DNA of 64,000 bases from Rhodospirillales bacterium (GTDB lineage Bacteria > Pseudomonadota > Alphaproteobacteria > TMED109). Positions 52,730 to 61,492 of this stretch are shown here, piece after piece. Numbering within the stretch: the stretch's first letter is position 1; each line of letters opens with the position of its first letter. The position numbers and the translations under genes are program-made. The stretch spans positions 1 to 64,000 of the forward strand of contig JAPPED010000034.1 in NCBI GenBank assembly GCA_028824295.1, written 5' to 3'. The notes under the pieces were generated by a model that was given only the letters and a program-made list of their open reading frames with translations, made no database searches and had not been told where the DNA came from.

Positions 52730-54121
52730 CTAGACCTTGTCCGGAAAGGTGGTGTGGAAGGCCTGCCGGGCAATCGCGCGGCCGGCGTTCATGGCGGCAG
52801 TGTGGTCCATCTCCCAGTGCACGCCGCCGTAGAGCCTGCTCATCCCGTTCTCTTCCGCCATGTGAGACAGACTGGTCCATCGCCGCGTGACGCCGTTCAA
52901 CTGCGGCCACAGGACCGCGTCCGGCGACTGACCGGAAAACACAACATCATCTCGGCCGTAGACCAACGCGATCAGTTCAGCGGCAGCGGCACCGAACGTG
53001 GAATGACCCGATGTGTAGGACGGAAACTCTGGGGTCGGGATATAGCTGCGCCAGCCTGGTTCCTGCGCGATCCGTGGGTCCGGATTCTCGAACTCGGGTG
53101 CGCGTACGCGTATCGCGCTCTCCGGACGGACAATGTCGTAGTGGTACTTGCAGTCCCACGCGCAGATGGACGCGTCACACTGTGTCATTCCGATCAGGGC
53201 GAATGCACGTGCAAGCTCGATGAAGCTGAGATCACGATCCTGCAGGATCTGCATCGCGACACAGACGAAATGCCCCGGTGGGGTGACACCCCAGGGACCG
53301 TCCTCCCAGAACAGCGCAATTTCCGACTCGTCGGCGGTTCGAACGGCGCTGTCCACGCCTCCTAGCCGGCGAGTCATGTCGAACGCCTCGGCGAACTCGG
53401 GGCTCGCCGGGTCGTAGAAACTGGCCGGCCGGAATTGTGATCCGCTGGCCATCGTCCACGGTTTGATCTGACCCTGTCCCGGGTAAAGACCTCGATCAAA
53501 CGAGGCGAACGCCGGTCCGGGTTGGGCTCCGTAGAACGGACCCGTCGGCAGCCATCGCAGCGCGTCCGACCGTTTTTGGTAACGGTCCAGGTAATAGTTG
53601 ACTTCGCTCGGCTCAGATCCGTCGTCGACTCTCATCCTGATCACGTAGCGCCCGACAGCTCGACCCCATTCGGCCCCCAAGGTCTTGGCTTCGCTCGCCG
53701 GAAAGCGGCTCAGAAAGGCCATTCGCTCGAAGAAGAACGGCTGCTGAAAGGCTTCCGAGGCTGCGGTGGCGAAAGCCATTCCGTACGCGACCTCGGGGTC
53801 TGCGCCGCGAGGGCCAGCGCCGACACCGAAGGGTTCGTCGTACGCCTGGACAATGCCGTTCGCCGCCAGGAAGCCGGCGGACATCGCCAGTCCGAAATTG
53901 TAAGCGGCCCGCGGCACCAGGACCCGCTGATCCCGCACCTGTTGGAGCGCCACGTCCACCCAATGGAAGACGGTGTTCCAGTTCCTCGGCTGCACTACCT
54001 GGGTGGCGTAGGACGACGGATGCCCGAATGTGGCCACCCGGGGCGCGACACAGGCCGAGAGCGCGCTTACCGATGCTGCGGCTGCTCCGGCAGCCAGAAA
54101 GTACCTTCTTGAATTTCGCAT
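52730..54121 (-). CDS. Vanadium haloperoxidase/PAP2-family enzyme, Tat-exported lipoprotein
   Basis: 463 residues. The vanadate/phosphate site is complete: KYHYDIVRP (Lys325, Arg332), TSGHS (371-373) and SRLYGGVHWEMDH (Arg429, His435, His440). The N-terminus has a twin-arginine motif SRRYFLA (4-10) and a lipobox LSAC (Cys24), so the folded enzyme should be exported and lipid-anchored. Start ATG 54121 has AGGA upstream. Either a halide-oxidising peroxidase or an acid phosphatase; sequence alone does not decide. Co-directional with the porin gene. Confidence 0.85.
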   Translation of the reverse strand: MRNSRRYFLAAGAAAASVSALSACVAPRVATFGHPSSYATQVVQPRNWNTVFHWVDVALQQVRDQRVLVPRAAYNFGLAMSAGFLAANGIVQAYDEPFGVGAGPRGADPEVAYGMAFATAASEAFQQPFFFERMAFLSRFPASEAKTLGAEWGRAVGRYVIRMRVDDGSEPSEVNYYLDRYQKRSDALRWLPTGPFYGAQPGPAFASFDRGLYPGQGQIKPWTMASGSQFRPASFYDPASPEFAEAFDMTRRLGGVDSAVRTADESEIALFWEDGPWGVTPPGHFVCVAMQILQDRDLSFIELARAFALIGMTQCDASICAWDCKYHYDIVRPESAIRVRAPEFENPDPRIAQEPGWRSYIPTPEFPSYTSGHSTFGAAAAELIALVYGRDDVVFSGQSPDAVLWPQLNGVTRRWTSLSHMAEENGMSRLYGGVHWEMDHTAAMNAGRAIARQAFHTTFPDKV

Positions 54122-55172
54122 GATGATCCTGTTTTCCTGAGGCAAGGGACGACAACCCCCGTTTCCGGGTTCCGCCGGATCAAGTCGGACGAAGCTGGAA
54201 AGGAAACGAGCGGCGCGACTACCGACTGCTAAAGCCGGTGGAAATATCCGCTCTCGTGTTCACGCATGTACGCGGGCGAGGCCCGGGGTGCGTCGCGGCC
54301 GGACGGGAGGACGGTAGTCCGGCCGCGCCGTGCACGTTCCGGAACGGCGGGGTGGCACACCTGCGATGATGCGGAATGGTCGCTTGCCTGCGCGGCTTGC
54401 TCGCTCGAAGCGCGAAAGCAACTCCTGCCGGTGCCACGCGTTGGAACTCACTGCGACCCGTCGATCCTCAATTTGTTGTCGGTTGGGGCGTCGGCGCATC
54501 TTGGGCCCGGCGGCGGTCAACGTTGACCATGGGGTGTTGTCTGCGACGGTTGAAATTTGTTCGGTACCCTGACAAGACAGTGAGACCCATGTGCCGGCGG
54601 GCAACCTTTCGTTTTTCCGGCAAGCCGGCGCAGGCAGCGCACTAGTTTTCATCGCCCGGATTGCTCCGCTGGTCGTTGATTTGGCACTACCGCAGGCGCG
54701 AGATCATGGCTGTCGCGGCCCAGCGTCACAATTGCTGGACAGCGACGCCAAGCGCAAATGTGCGAAGAAGTGACAGGAATCCGGCACCGGGCGTCCAGCG
54801 GGCAGGCCGATGCGACCACGGTCGGAGCGGGTGCCGACGGCGTCGTAGCGTGCCGATGTCAAGTCCGACGGGTGCCTCGATCAGAGACGTCTCAACGCCT
54901 GCTGCCACGCGGCGGCGGCCAGCCAGCCCGCGCATCGGCCACTTCTCGGCCCATCTCTCCCCAGTGCGAGCCCACCATCTCACTCGGTTCGTCGGCGGTC
55001 TCGACCATTCCCATCGAACACGTGCTTTCTGTTTTCGTTCCTGGACCGCGCTTCCTGCCGGGTGGCCGACTGTGTTCCTCAAGGTGTTCGGGGCGCTTCC
55101 GCTGGCTCTGGTGTCGAACCGATGGCCCAAGTTGGCCGACTCCCCCAGGCCGTAACCGTTCCGTACTTGGTC
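54122..55172. other. 1.05-kb gene-poor region
   Basis: Between the divergent start of the haloperoxidase gene and the 3' end of oppF. Overlapping open frames on both strands are Arg/Pro/Cys rich and resemble nothing I know. No tRNA, transposase or repeat seen. The haloperoxidase promoter must lie in its first 200 bp. Confidence 0.5.
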
Positions 55173-56207
55173 CTACTGCGCCAGAACCGATCGCTTGAAC
55201 GGCGGCAGCCGCTCCTCCTCGACGGCGTGGCAGGCAACCATGCCTTGGCCACGTTGCAGTGGGGTCGGAATGTCTTGCCGGCAGCGTTCGTTTGCGAACG
55301 GACATCGCGGATGGAAGGCGCAGCCCGGTGGCGGATCAATCGGGTCGGGAACCTCGCCCGGCACGGACACGCGCTCCCGGCCGGTCATCTCGACATCGGG
55401 GATCGTGTCGAGCAGCAAGCGCGTATACGGATGCTGGGGACGGCGAAACAGGTCCTTCGCGGCAGAAATCTCGCATAGCCGTCCGAGATACATCACACCG
55501 ATGCGGGACGATACGTGATAGACGATCGAGAGGTCGTGGCTGATGAACAGGTAGGTCAGACCGAACCGCTGCTGCAGATCTCTCATGAGGTTGAGGATTT
55601 GCGCCTGGACAGACACGTCGAGCGCCGAAGTCGGTTCATCGCACACCAGGAAGTCGGGATTCGCGGCGAGCGCGCGGGCAATCGAGACGCGCTGGCGTTG
55701 CCCACCCGAGAATTCGTGCGGAAACTTGCGCGCGTCTTCCGGTGAAAGGCCCACTTGCCGGAGGGACTCCGCCACCTTCCCTCTCCGCTCGGACCGGTTG
55801 GTCACCAGCCCAAAGGCGTCGATGGGTTCCGCCACGATGTCTTCCACCCGCCAGCGAGGGTTCAGGCTCGCGTATGGATCCTGAAAGATCATCTGCATTC
55901 GGCGGCGCAGCGGCGCAATGTCGGACCGTCGCCGGAGGTGCGCCAAGTCCGTCCCATCGAAGAGGACGCTTCCCCGGGTCGGCCGGTCCAGGCCAACCAC
56001 CATGCGCGCCACGGAGGACTTTCCGCATCCGGACTCGCCGACCAGGCTGAAGGTCTCGCCTCGCCGGATCGTGAACTTCACACCGTTGACCGCTTTGAGG
56101 GTTTGCGCCGGCAGCCGTTCCAGAACGCGCGCGAGCCAAGGTCTCGAAACGTCGTACGTCTTCACTAGGTCGTGTACTTCGATAAGGGGCCCAGTAGAGT
56201 CAGTCAT
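55173..56207 (-). CDS. oppF: Oligopeptide/dipeptide ABC transporter ATP-binding protein (OppF type)
   Basis: 344-residue ATPase. Walker A GESGCGKS (57-64), signature LSGGQ-like FSGGQRQR, Walker B LVCDEPTSALD, and the oligopeptide C-terminal extension with CAFHPRCPFANERC, which in relatives binds an iron-sulfur cluster. Start ATG 56207 overlaps the oppD stop by 8 bp. Last gene of oppA-B-C-D-F. Confidence 0.94.
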   Translation of the reverse strand: MTDSTGPLIEVHDLVKTYDVSRPWLARVLERLPAQTLKAVNGVKFTIRRGETFSLVGESGCGKSSVARMVVGLDRPTRGSVLFDGTDLAHLRRRSDIAPLRRRMQMIFQDPYASLNPRWRVEDIVAEPIDAFGLVTNRSERRGKVAESLRQVGLSPEDARKFPHEFSGGQRQRVSIARALAANPDFLVCDEPTSALDVSVQAQILNLMRDLQQRFGLTYLFISHDLSIVYHVSSRIGVMYLGRLCEISAAKDLFRRPQHPYTRLLLDTIPDVEMTGRERVSVPGEVPDPIDPPPGCAFHPRCPFANERCRQDIPTPLQRGQGMVACHAVEEERLPPFKRSVLAQ

Positions 56208-57174
56208 CTGGCCGCTCCTGGTCGAAGAGAAAGCAGGCTGCTGCAGCATCCCTCGTGGTCTGCAGAACCGGACGCCTCCGGCGGCACAGATCGAACGCAT
56301 GGGGGCACCTGGAGTGGAATGCGCATCCGTCCGGGATCTCGTGCAATCGCGGCATGGCCCCGTCAATCTGCGCTAGGTCCGCATCGTCGCGCCCGAGCCG
56401 CGGGATGGAATCCATCAGGCCTGTCGTATAGGGATGGTTGGGCGCTCTCAGGATCTGGCGGACACGCCCGACTTCGACGATTCGCCCCGCATACATCACG
56501 GCGACACGATCCGCTGTTTCAGCGATCACCCCCATATCGTGGGTAATGAGCATGATCGCAGTGCCCTGGTCACGGCACAGGCGCTTGAGAAGCGCGATGA
56601 TCTGGGCCTGAATCGAGACATCGAGTGCGGTCGTCGGCTCATCCGCAATGATGAGGCGTGGGCCTGCGCAAACCGCCAAGGCAATCACGACGCGCTGGCG
56701 CATTCCGCCCGAGAACTCGTGCGGATAGGAGTCGATCCGATGTGCGGCGGCCGGGATTCCGACATCCTCCAGTAGGCGAAGCGCGTGCCGGCGGGCGTCG
56801 TCCGCGGATCGATCGGAGTGTGCGAGGATGGTCTCGACCAACTGTTGGCCGACGGTGAAGAGCGGATTGAGGCTGGTCAGCGGGTCCTGGAAGACGGAAC
56901 CGATTTCTTTGCCTCTGATACGGCGCTTCTCTTCGCCTGATAGATGGTCGATCCGGCGACCATCAAATCGAATCTCGCCCCCGGACACCCTCCCGGGTGG
57001 CTCGATAAGCCCAATGATGGCCGCCCCCGTTACCGACTTGCCGGCTCCCGATTCGCCCACCACGCCCAGGACCTCGCCCGCTTCGATCGTCAGTGAAACG
57101 TCGTCGACCGCGACGAGCGCTCGCCGGCGCGTTGGGAACTCGACGCGCAGTTGGTCGACTTCGAGGAGCGCCAT
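56200..57174 (-). CDS. oppD: Oligopeptide/dipeptide ABC transporter ATP-binding protein (OppD type)
   Basis: 324-residue ATPase. Walker A GESGAGKS (40-47), FSGGMRQR signature, Walker [13 protein letters not shown], and the OppD/F tail [14 protein letters not shown]. Works with OppF as the motor of a peptide importer. 2 bp after the oppC stop. Confidence 0.94.
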   Translation of the reverse strand: MALLEVDQLRVEFPTRRRALVAVDDVSLTIEAGEVLGVVGESGAGKSVTGAAIIGLIEPPGRVSGGEIRFDGRRIDHLSGEEKRRIRGKEIGSVFQDPLTSLNPLFTVGQQLVETILAHSDRSADDARRHALRLLEDVGIPAAAHRIDSYPHEFSGGMRQRVVIALAVCAGPRLIIADEPTTALDVSIQAQIIALLKRLCRDQGTAIMLITHDMGVIAETADRVAVMYAGRIVEVGRVRQILRAPNHPYTTGLMDSIPRLGRDDADLAQIDGAMPRLHEIPDGCAFHSRCPHAFDLCRRRRPVLQTTRDAAAACFLFDQERPDD

Positions 57175-57176
57175 CG

Positions 57177-58121
57177 TTACCGCAGTTTCGGATTGAAGGC
57201 GTCGCGCAGCCAGTCACCAAGCAGGTTTACTGCGAGAACGAGAATTGCCAGCGCTGCCCCCGGGAACATCGTGATCCACCACTCGCCCGAGAACAGGAAG
57301 TCGTTGCCGATTCGGATCAGGGTCCCGAGCGATGGTTCCGTCGGCGGCACTCCCACGCCCAGGAAGGAGAGCGTGGCCTCGGTAATGATGGCGACCGCCA
57401 GGTGAATCGTCGCAATGACGAGTACCGGGCCCATGGTGTTCGGCAGGATGTGCCGCAGCATGATCATCAGCGGATGAATGCCGATCAGGCGGGCGGCCTG
57501 GACGTACTCCTTGTTCTTCTCAACCAGCGTGGTGCCGCGCACGGTCCGCGCGTACTGCACCCAGCCGGAGATCCCTATCGCCACGATCAGTACCGGAATC
57601 GCCAGCTGATCCTGCAATTCCGCCGGCAGGATGCTGCGCATCACGCCGTTGAGCAGCAGCGCGATCAGGATGGTGGGGAACGATAGCTGGATCTCCGCCG
57701 TGCGCATGATCAGTGCGTCCAGACGCCCGCCGGCGTAGCCGGCGAGGAGCCCCAGGCTCACGCCGAGTACCAACGCAAGCGCAACCGAGGCAAACCCCAC
57801 CCCGATCGAAATCCTTGATCCGTAGAGAATCGCCGACAGCACGTCTCGGCCCTGGTCGTCGCTGCCCAGCAGGAACCGATGGTCGGCCGCTGCCATCCAT
57901 GCCGGCGGGATGTGCGCATCCAGAATGCTGAGCGCGGCGAGGTCAAATGGATCTTGCGGGGCGATCAGGGGCGCGAAGAGCGCCGCCATCATCATGATTG
58001 CCGCGACCCCTGCGGCGACAACGACAGTTGGCGAGCGTGAGAAACTGAACCAGAGATCGCTGTCGGCGATTCGGCGGTACATTCCCCCCGCGCGGCTTCG
58101 TTGAGGCGCGCCCATTGGCAT
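57177..58121 (-). CDS. oppC: Oligopeptide/dipeptide ABC transporter permease (OppC type)
   Basis: 314-residue inner-membrane permease. N-terminal OppC_N region about 15-75 (SPTVVVAAGVAAIMMMAALFAP), then the BPD_transp_1 domain with the ATPase-contact EAA loop EYVQAARLIGIHPLMIMLRHILPN. Start ATG 58121 is 4 bp after the oppB stop. Confidence 0.93.
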   Translation of the reverse strand: MPMGAPQRSRAGGMYRRIADSDLWFSFSRSPTVVVAAGVAAIMMMAALFAPLIAPQDPFDLAALSILDAHIPPAWMAAADHRFLLGSDDQGRDVLSAILYGSRISIGVGFASVALALVLGVSLGLLAGYAGGRLDALIMRTAEIQLSFPTILIALLLNGVMRSILPAELQDQLAIPVLIVAIGISGWVQYARTVRGTTLVEKNKEYVQAARLIGIHPLMIMLRHILPNTMGPVLVIATIHLAVAIITEATLSFLGVGVPPTEPSLGTLIRIGNDFLFSGEWWITMFPGAALAILVLAVNLLGDWLRDAFNPKLR

Positions 58122-58125
58122 CCGC

Positions 58126-59112
58126 TCAAGCCTCCGGATCAGCGTTGCGTGTGGTGCGCAACCGCGGATCGATGACGTAGTAGAGGATGTCGACCACGAG
58201 GTTGATGGCCACGACGACAAACGCGATCAGGATCAGGTAGGCCGACATGATGGGAATATCCACGGTCTGGATGGACTGTAAGAACAGGAGCCCCATGCCC
58301 GGCCACTGAAACACGGTCTCGGTGATGATCGCGAAGGCGATGATCGACCCCAGCTGCAGGCCGGTGACCGTGATGACCGGTATCAGCGCGTTCTTCAGCG
58401 CGTGCCGGAAGTTGACCACGTGCTCGGGCAGGCCGCGGGCCCGGGCAAACTTGATGTAGTCGGTCCGCAGTACTTCCAGCATTTCCGAACGCACCAGCCG
58501 CATGATGAGCGTCATTTGGAACAGCCCGAGGGTGATTGACGGCAGGATCAGTGCTTTCAGCCCGGCGACGGTCAGCAATCCGGTGGACCACCAGCCGAAA
58601 TCGACCACCTCACCACGCCCGAACGAGGGGAGCCAGCCCAGCATCACCGCGAACACGAAAATCAGCAGGATGCCGATGAGGAACGTCGGCAGCGATACGC
58701 CGGCCAGAGACACTGTCATCAACACGTGGGCGAGAAGCGTGTTCCGACGCAGGCCGGTGTACACCCCCATGGGGATGCCGAGCGCGAGCGCCAGCAGCGC
58801 GGAGAAAACAGCGAGTTCGAGGGTGGCCGGCATGCGCGACAGGATCATGTCGGCGACCGGCTTCTTGTGCTGGTAGGAAATACCGAAGTCGAAGGTGACT
58901 GCGTCCAGCACGAACCGGCTGAACTGCACGAGGACGGGGTCATTGAGCCCCAGCGCTTCTCTCAGCTCCTCTCGCTCTTCAAGCGTGGTCTCAATGCCAA
59001 CCATCTGGTGCACCGGGTCACCGACGAACTGGAACATCGAGAACGCGATCAGCGCCACGAAGAACATCACCAGCAGCGACTGCATCAGCCGTTTCAATAT
59101 GAAGGCAAGCAT
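58126..59112 (-). CDS. oppB: Oligopeptide/dipeptide ABC transporter permease (OppB type)
   Basis: 328-residue permease. N-terminal helix MLAFILKRLMQSLLVMFFVA is characteristic of OppB/DppB; the EAA loop is DYIKFARARGLPEHVVNFRH. Six predicted membrane helices. Between oppA (394 bp upstream) and oppC. Confidence 0.94.
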   Translation of the reverse strand: MLAFILKRLMQSLLVMFFVALIAFSMFQFVGDPVHQMVGIETTLEEREELREALGLNDPVLVQFSRFVLDAVTFDFGISYQHKKPVADMILSRMPATLELAVFSALLALALGIPMGVYTGLRRNTLLAHVLMTVSLAGVSLPTFLIGILLIFVFAVMLGWLPSFGRGEVVDFGWWSTGLLTVAGLKALILPSITLGLFQMTLIMRLVRSEMLEVLRTDYIKFARARGLPEHVVNFRHALKNALIPVITVTGLQLGSIIAFAIITETVFQWPGMGLLFLQSIQTVDIPIMSAYLILIAFVVVAINLVVDILYYVIDPRLRTTRNADPEA

Positions 59113-59506
59113 CGTCGTCGATTTCGCCTCGCGCGAGCCAGTCGCCGAATCGGTCGCAAGGAGCGCGGTCGGGCTACGTGGCGGGTCCCGAACTGCAATC
59201 GCGGCCGAGGCCTGAGGCTAAACATGCCTGCGGGACGGGACAGACGCCAACACCCTGCACGCGCGACTGCCAACGGGGATCCGTTCGATGCCGGGGCTGC
59301 CGGCGTGCCTCGCCTGCCCGGTCACTTCTGGCAGCGGACAGAAGCGGTTCTGGCCGGGCAGGAGCACTGCTCCTCGCACGTGGTTCGTGCCCCGCCATTC
59401 CGGGAGACACCGACCGAGAGCTCCATGTTCAGGCGTCGGATGCCGAAGGTCCGGGCCGCGGCTGGGGGATCAGCACCGCGTCTCCCGCCAAGCCGGGGCC
59501 AGCGGG
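59113..59506. other. Gap between oppA and oppB
   Basis: 394 bp inside the transporter operon without a recognisable gene. Such gaps after a binding-protein gene often hold a stem that keeps binding protein in excess; I did not find a clear terminator, only GC-rich sequence. Confidence 0.4.
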
Positions 59507-61081
59507 TTACCGGATGTTCACGTAGTACAACATGAACTGGTTGTCCGGGCTCTGCACCAAGTCGACCAGGTCACTTTTTCCCCAAGCCAGGCCCTGCTGG
59601 TGAAGCGGGATGTACCCGAAGTCGTCGTGCACCAGCCGGTAGGCCTCCGCAATCATGGCATCGCGCGTGATGGGGTCGGTCTCGACAAGAATCTTCTCGG
59701 TCAGCGCATCGACCGCCGGATTACAGTAGTTGCCGAGGTTGAACTTGCCCGCGCCGTCGGCTTCCTGGCAGTGGATCAAGTTGTAGAGCACGTTCCAGCT
59801 GTCGAAGCTGCCCGGCGTCCATCCCAGCAGATAGAGACTCGTCTGGTAGGCAGGCCCCAGGACTTTCTTGAAAAAGAGTGCTTTTGGCTGGGCGAGCAGC
59901 TTCACCTTGATGCCGATCTTGGCGAGCATCGCGCTGACGGCGATGCAGATTCGCTCGTCATTGACGTAACGGTTGTTCGGACAGTCCATGCCGATCTCGA
60001 AGCCGTCCGGATATCCGGCGTCCGCCAGCAGCTGCCTTGCCAGCGCAGGATCGAAGGTGTGCCGCGCGAATTCGCCGGAACGCGCGAACAGCGTGGGCGA
60101 GATCATGAGGGCGGATGGCGTCGCAAGATTTCGCATGACCTTGCTCCCGATCGCCTCGACGTCGACTGCGTGATACAGGGCGGCCCGGACCCGCTTGTCC
60201 TTGAACGGATTGTTCCCCCGAACGTCGGATTCCAGCAATTCGTCACGACCCTGATCGAACCCGAGAAAGATCGTTCTCAGTTCCGGACCGACCAGCATCG
60301 ATGTCCCGTCGTTTGCCTGCACCCGTCTGATGTCCTGCACGGGCACCGGATAGGCCATGTCGATTTGTCCGGAGAGCAGCGCCGCCACACGCGTTGCGTC
60401 CGAACTGATGGGCGTCATTACCACCTCGGTCAGATTGTGTCTGGGTTGGTCCCACCAGTCCGGATTCGGCTTCAGGACGGTTCTGACGTCGGTCTCCCGC
60501 TCCACGACCATGAACGGACCCGTGCCGTTGGTGTGGAAGTTGGCGTAGTTCTCGGTGCCCGCGGTCACGCTCGCCGGCTGCACGGCGTGGTGCTCTTCCG
60601 TCCACTCCTTGTCCATGATGTACCAAGTGCCCCACTCGGAGTGGAGAATTGGGTTGGGTGCCGGGGTAATGAAATCGACGGTGTGAGTGTCGACTTTGAC
60701 TACCTTGACGTCTGCCGCGATTCGGGTCTTGAGATCAGAGCCCGTGGCGCGGACCCGGTTCGCCGAAAACACCACGTCGTCGGCATCGAAGGCGTTCCCG
60801 TTGTGGAATTTCACGTTCTGCCGTAGGTGGAACCGCCAACGCGTCGGCTCTAGGACTTCCCATCGCTCGGCCAGCGCCGGCTGAACTTCGAGGTCCGGGC
60901 CGCGCCGGATCAGGCCTTCGTAGACGTTGCCCAGGAAACCCAGCGTGAACGTCTCGTTCAGGACGTAGGGATCCAACCCTTGGGCGTCCCCCTGGAACGC
61001 CCATCGAAGCGTCTTCGCCTCGACGGCGCCAGCTGTCGCAACGGCAAACAGGGCCGCACAGATCATCGCCGTTCGTGCCAT
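59507..61081 (-). CDS. oppA: Oligopeptide/dipeptide ABC transporter substrate-binding protein
   Basis: Periplasmic binding protein of the SBP_bac_5 family, 524 residues. Signal peptide about 1-22 (MICAALFAVATAGAVEA before KTLRWAFQGD). LRWAFQGDAQGLDPYVLNE, VYEGLIRRGPDLEVQPALAERW and YNLIHCQEADGAGKFNLGNYCNPAVD are family landmarks. Probably binds peptides, though nickel, sugars or other ligands occur in this family. First gene of the oppABCDF set. Confidence 0.93.
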   Translation of the reverse strand: MARTAMICAALFAVATAGAVEAKTLRWAFQGDAQGLDPYVLNETFTLGFLGNVYEGLIRRGPDLEVQPALAERWEVLEPTRWRFHLRQNVKFHNGNAFDADDVVFSANRVRATGSDLKTRIAADVKVVKVDTHTVDFITPAPNPILHSEWGTWYIMDKEWTEEHHAVQPASVTAGTENYANFHTNGTGPFMVVERETDVRTVLKPNPDWWDQPRHNLTEVVMTPISSDATRVAALLSGQIDMAYPVPVQDIRRVQANDGTSMLVGPELRTIFLGFDQGRDELLESDVRGNNPFKDKRVRAALYHAVDVEAIGSKVMRNLATPSALMISPTLFARSGEFARHTFDPALARQLLADAGYPDGFEIGMDCPNNRYVNDERICIAVSAMLAKIGIKVKLLAQPKALFFKKVLGPAYQTSLYLLGWTPGSFDSWNVLYNLIHCQEADGAGKFNLGNYCNPAVDALTEKILVETDPITRDAMIAEAYRLVHDDFGYIPLHQQGLAWGKSDLVDLVQSPDNQFMLYYVNIR

Positions 61082-61492
61082 GGTGGTTCCTCACTGTCAT
61101 CGCTGCTTATCAACTCGAAACCGAACAGGCCGGTTCTGTCCCGAAGCCGTCCACGCCGACACTAGAACGCGATCCTCCCCAAGAGAACCGGCACCGGACC
61201 TGTGCGGCGCAACATGGGGTTTGTCGCCGACGTAGGTGGTGGCCACCGCCAGGTGCCCGAAGGCGGCTGGTGGTGCGCGGCGAACCACGCCGTCCGACAG
61301 ACCGACGGCAGCCCCATTGCACGGACCTCATGCCAGGTCCAGGAGATTCCGCTCCGGGCCCCACGAACGACTGCGGACTCGGCCCGACGCGCGGCGTCCG
61401 CATCCGCGGGTCGGCATCATCCCATCGAGAACGTCGGAACGCCGGATCAATCTGCCGATGCAGTTTCCCCGGCCGGACTATGTCCGTTTAGT
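61082..61492. other. Gap between RND gene and oppA
   Basis: 411 bp; the opp promoter (minus) should be in it. No gene, RNA or clear hairpin recognised. Confidence 0.4.

Noticed and set aside
54260-54652. 130-codon minus-strand frame in the 1-kb gap
   Set aside because: No recognisable family, no clear ribosome site, and overlaps several frames of similar length.
59288-60826. 512-codon frame antisense to oppA
   Set aside because: Shadow of a binding protein with clear signal peptide and family motifs.
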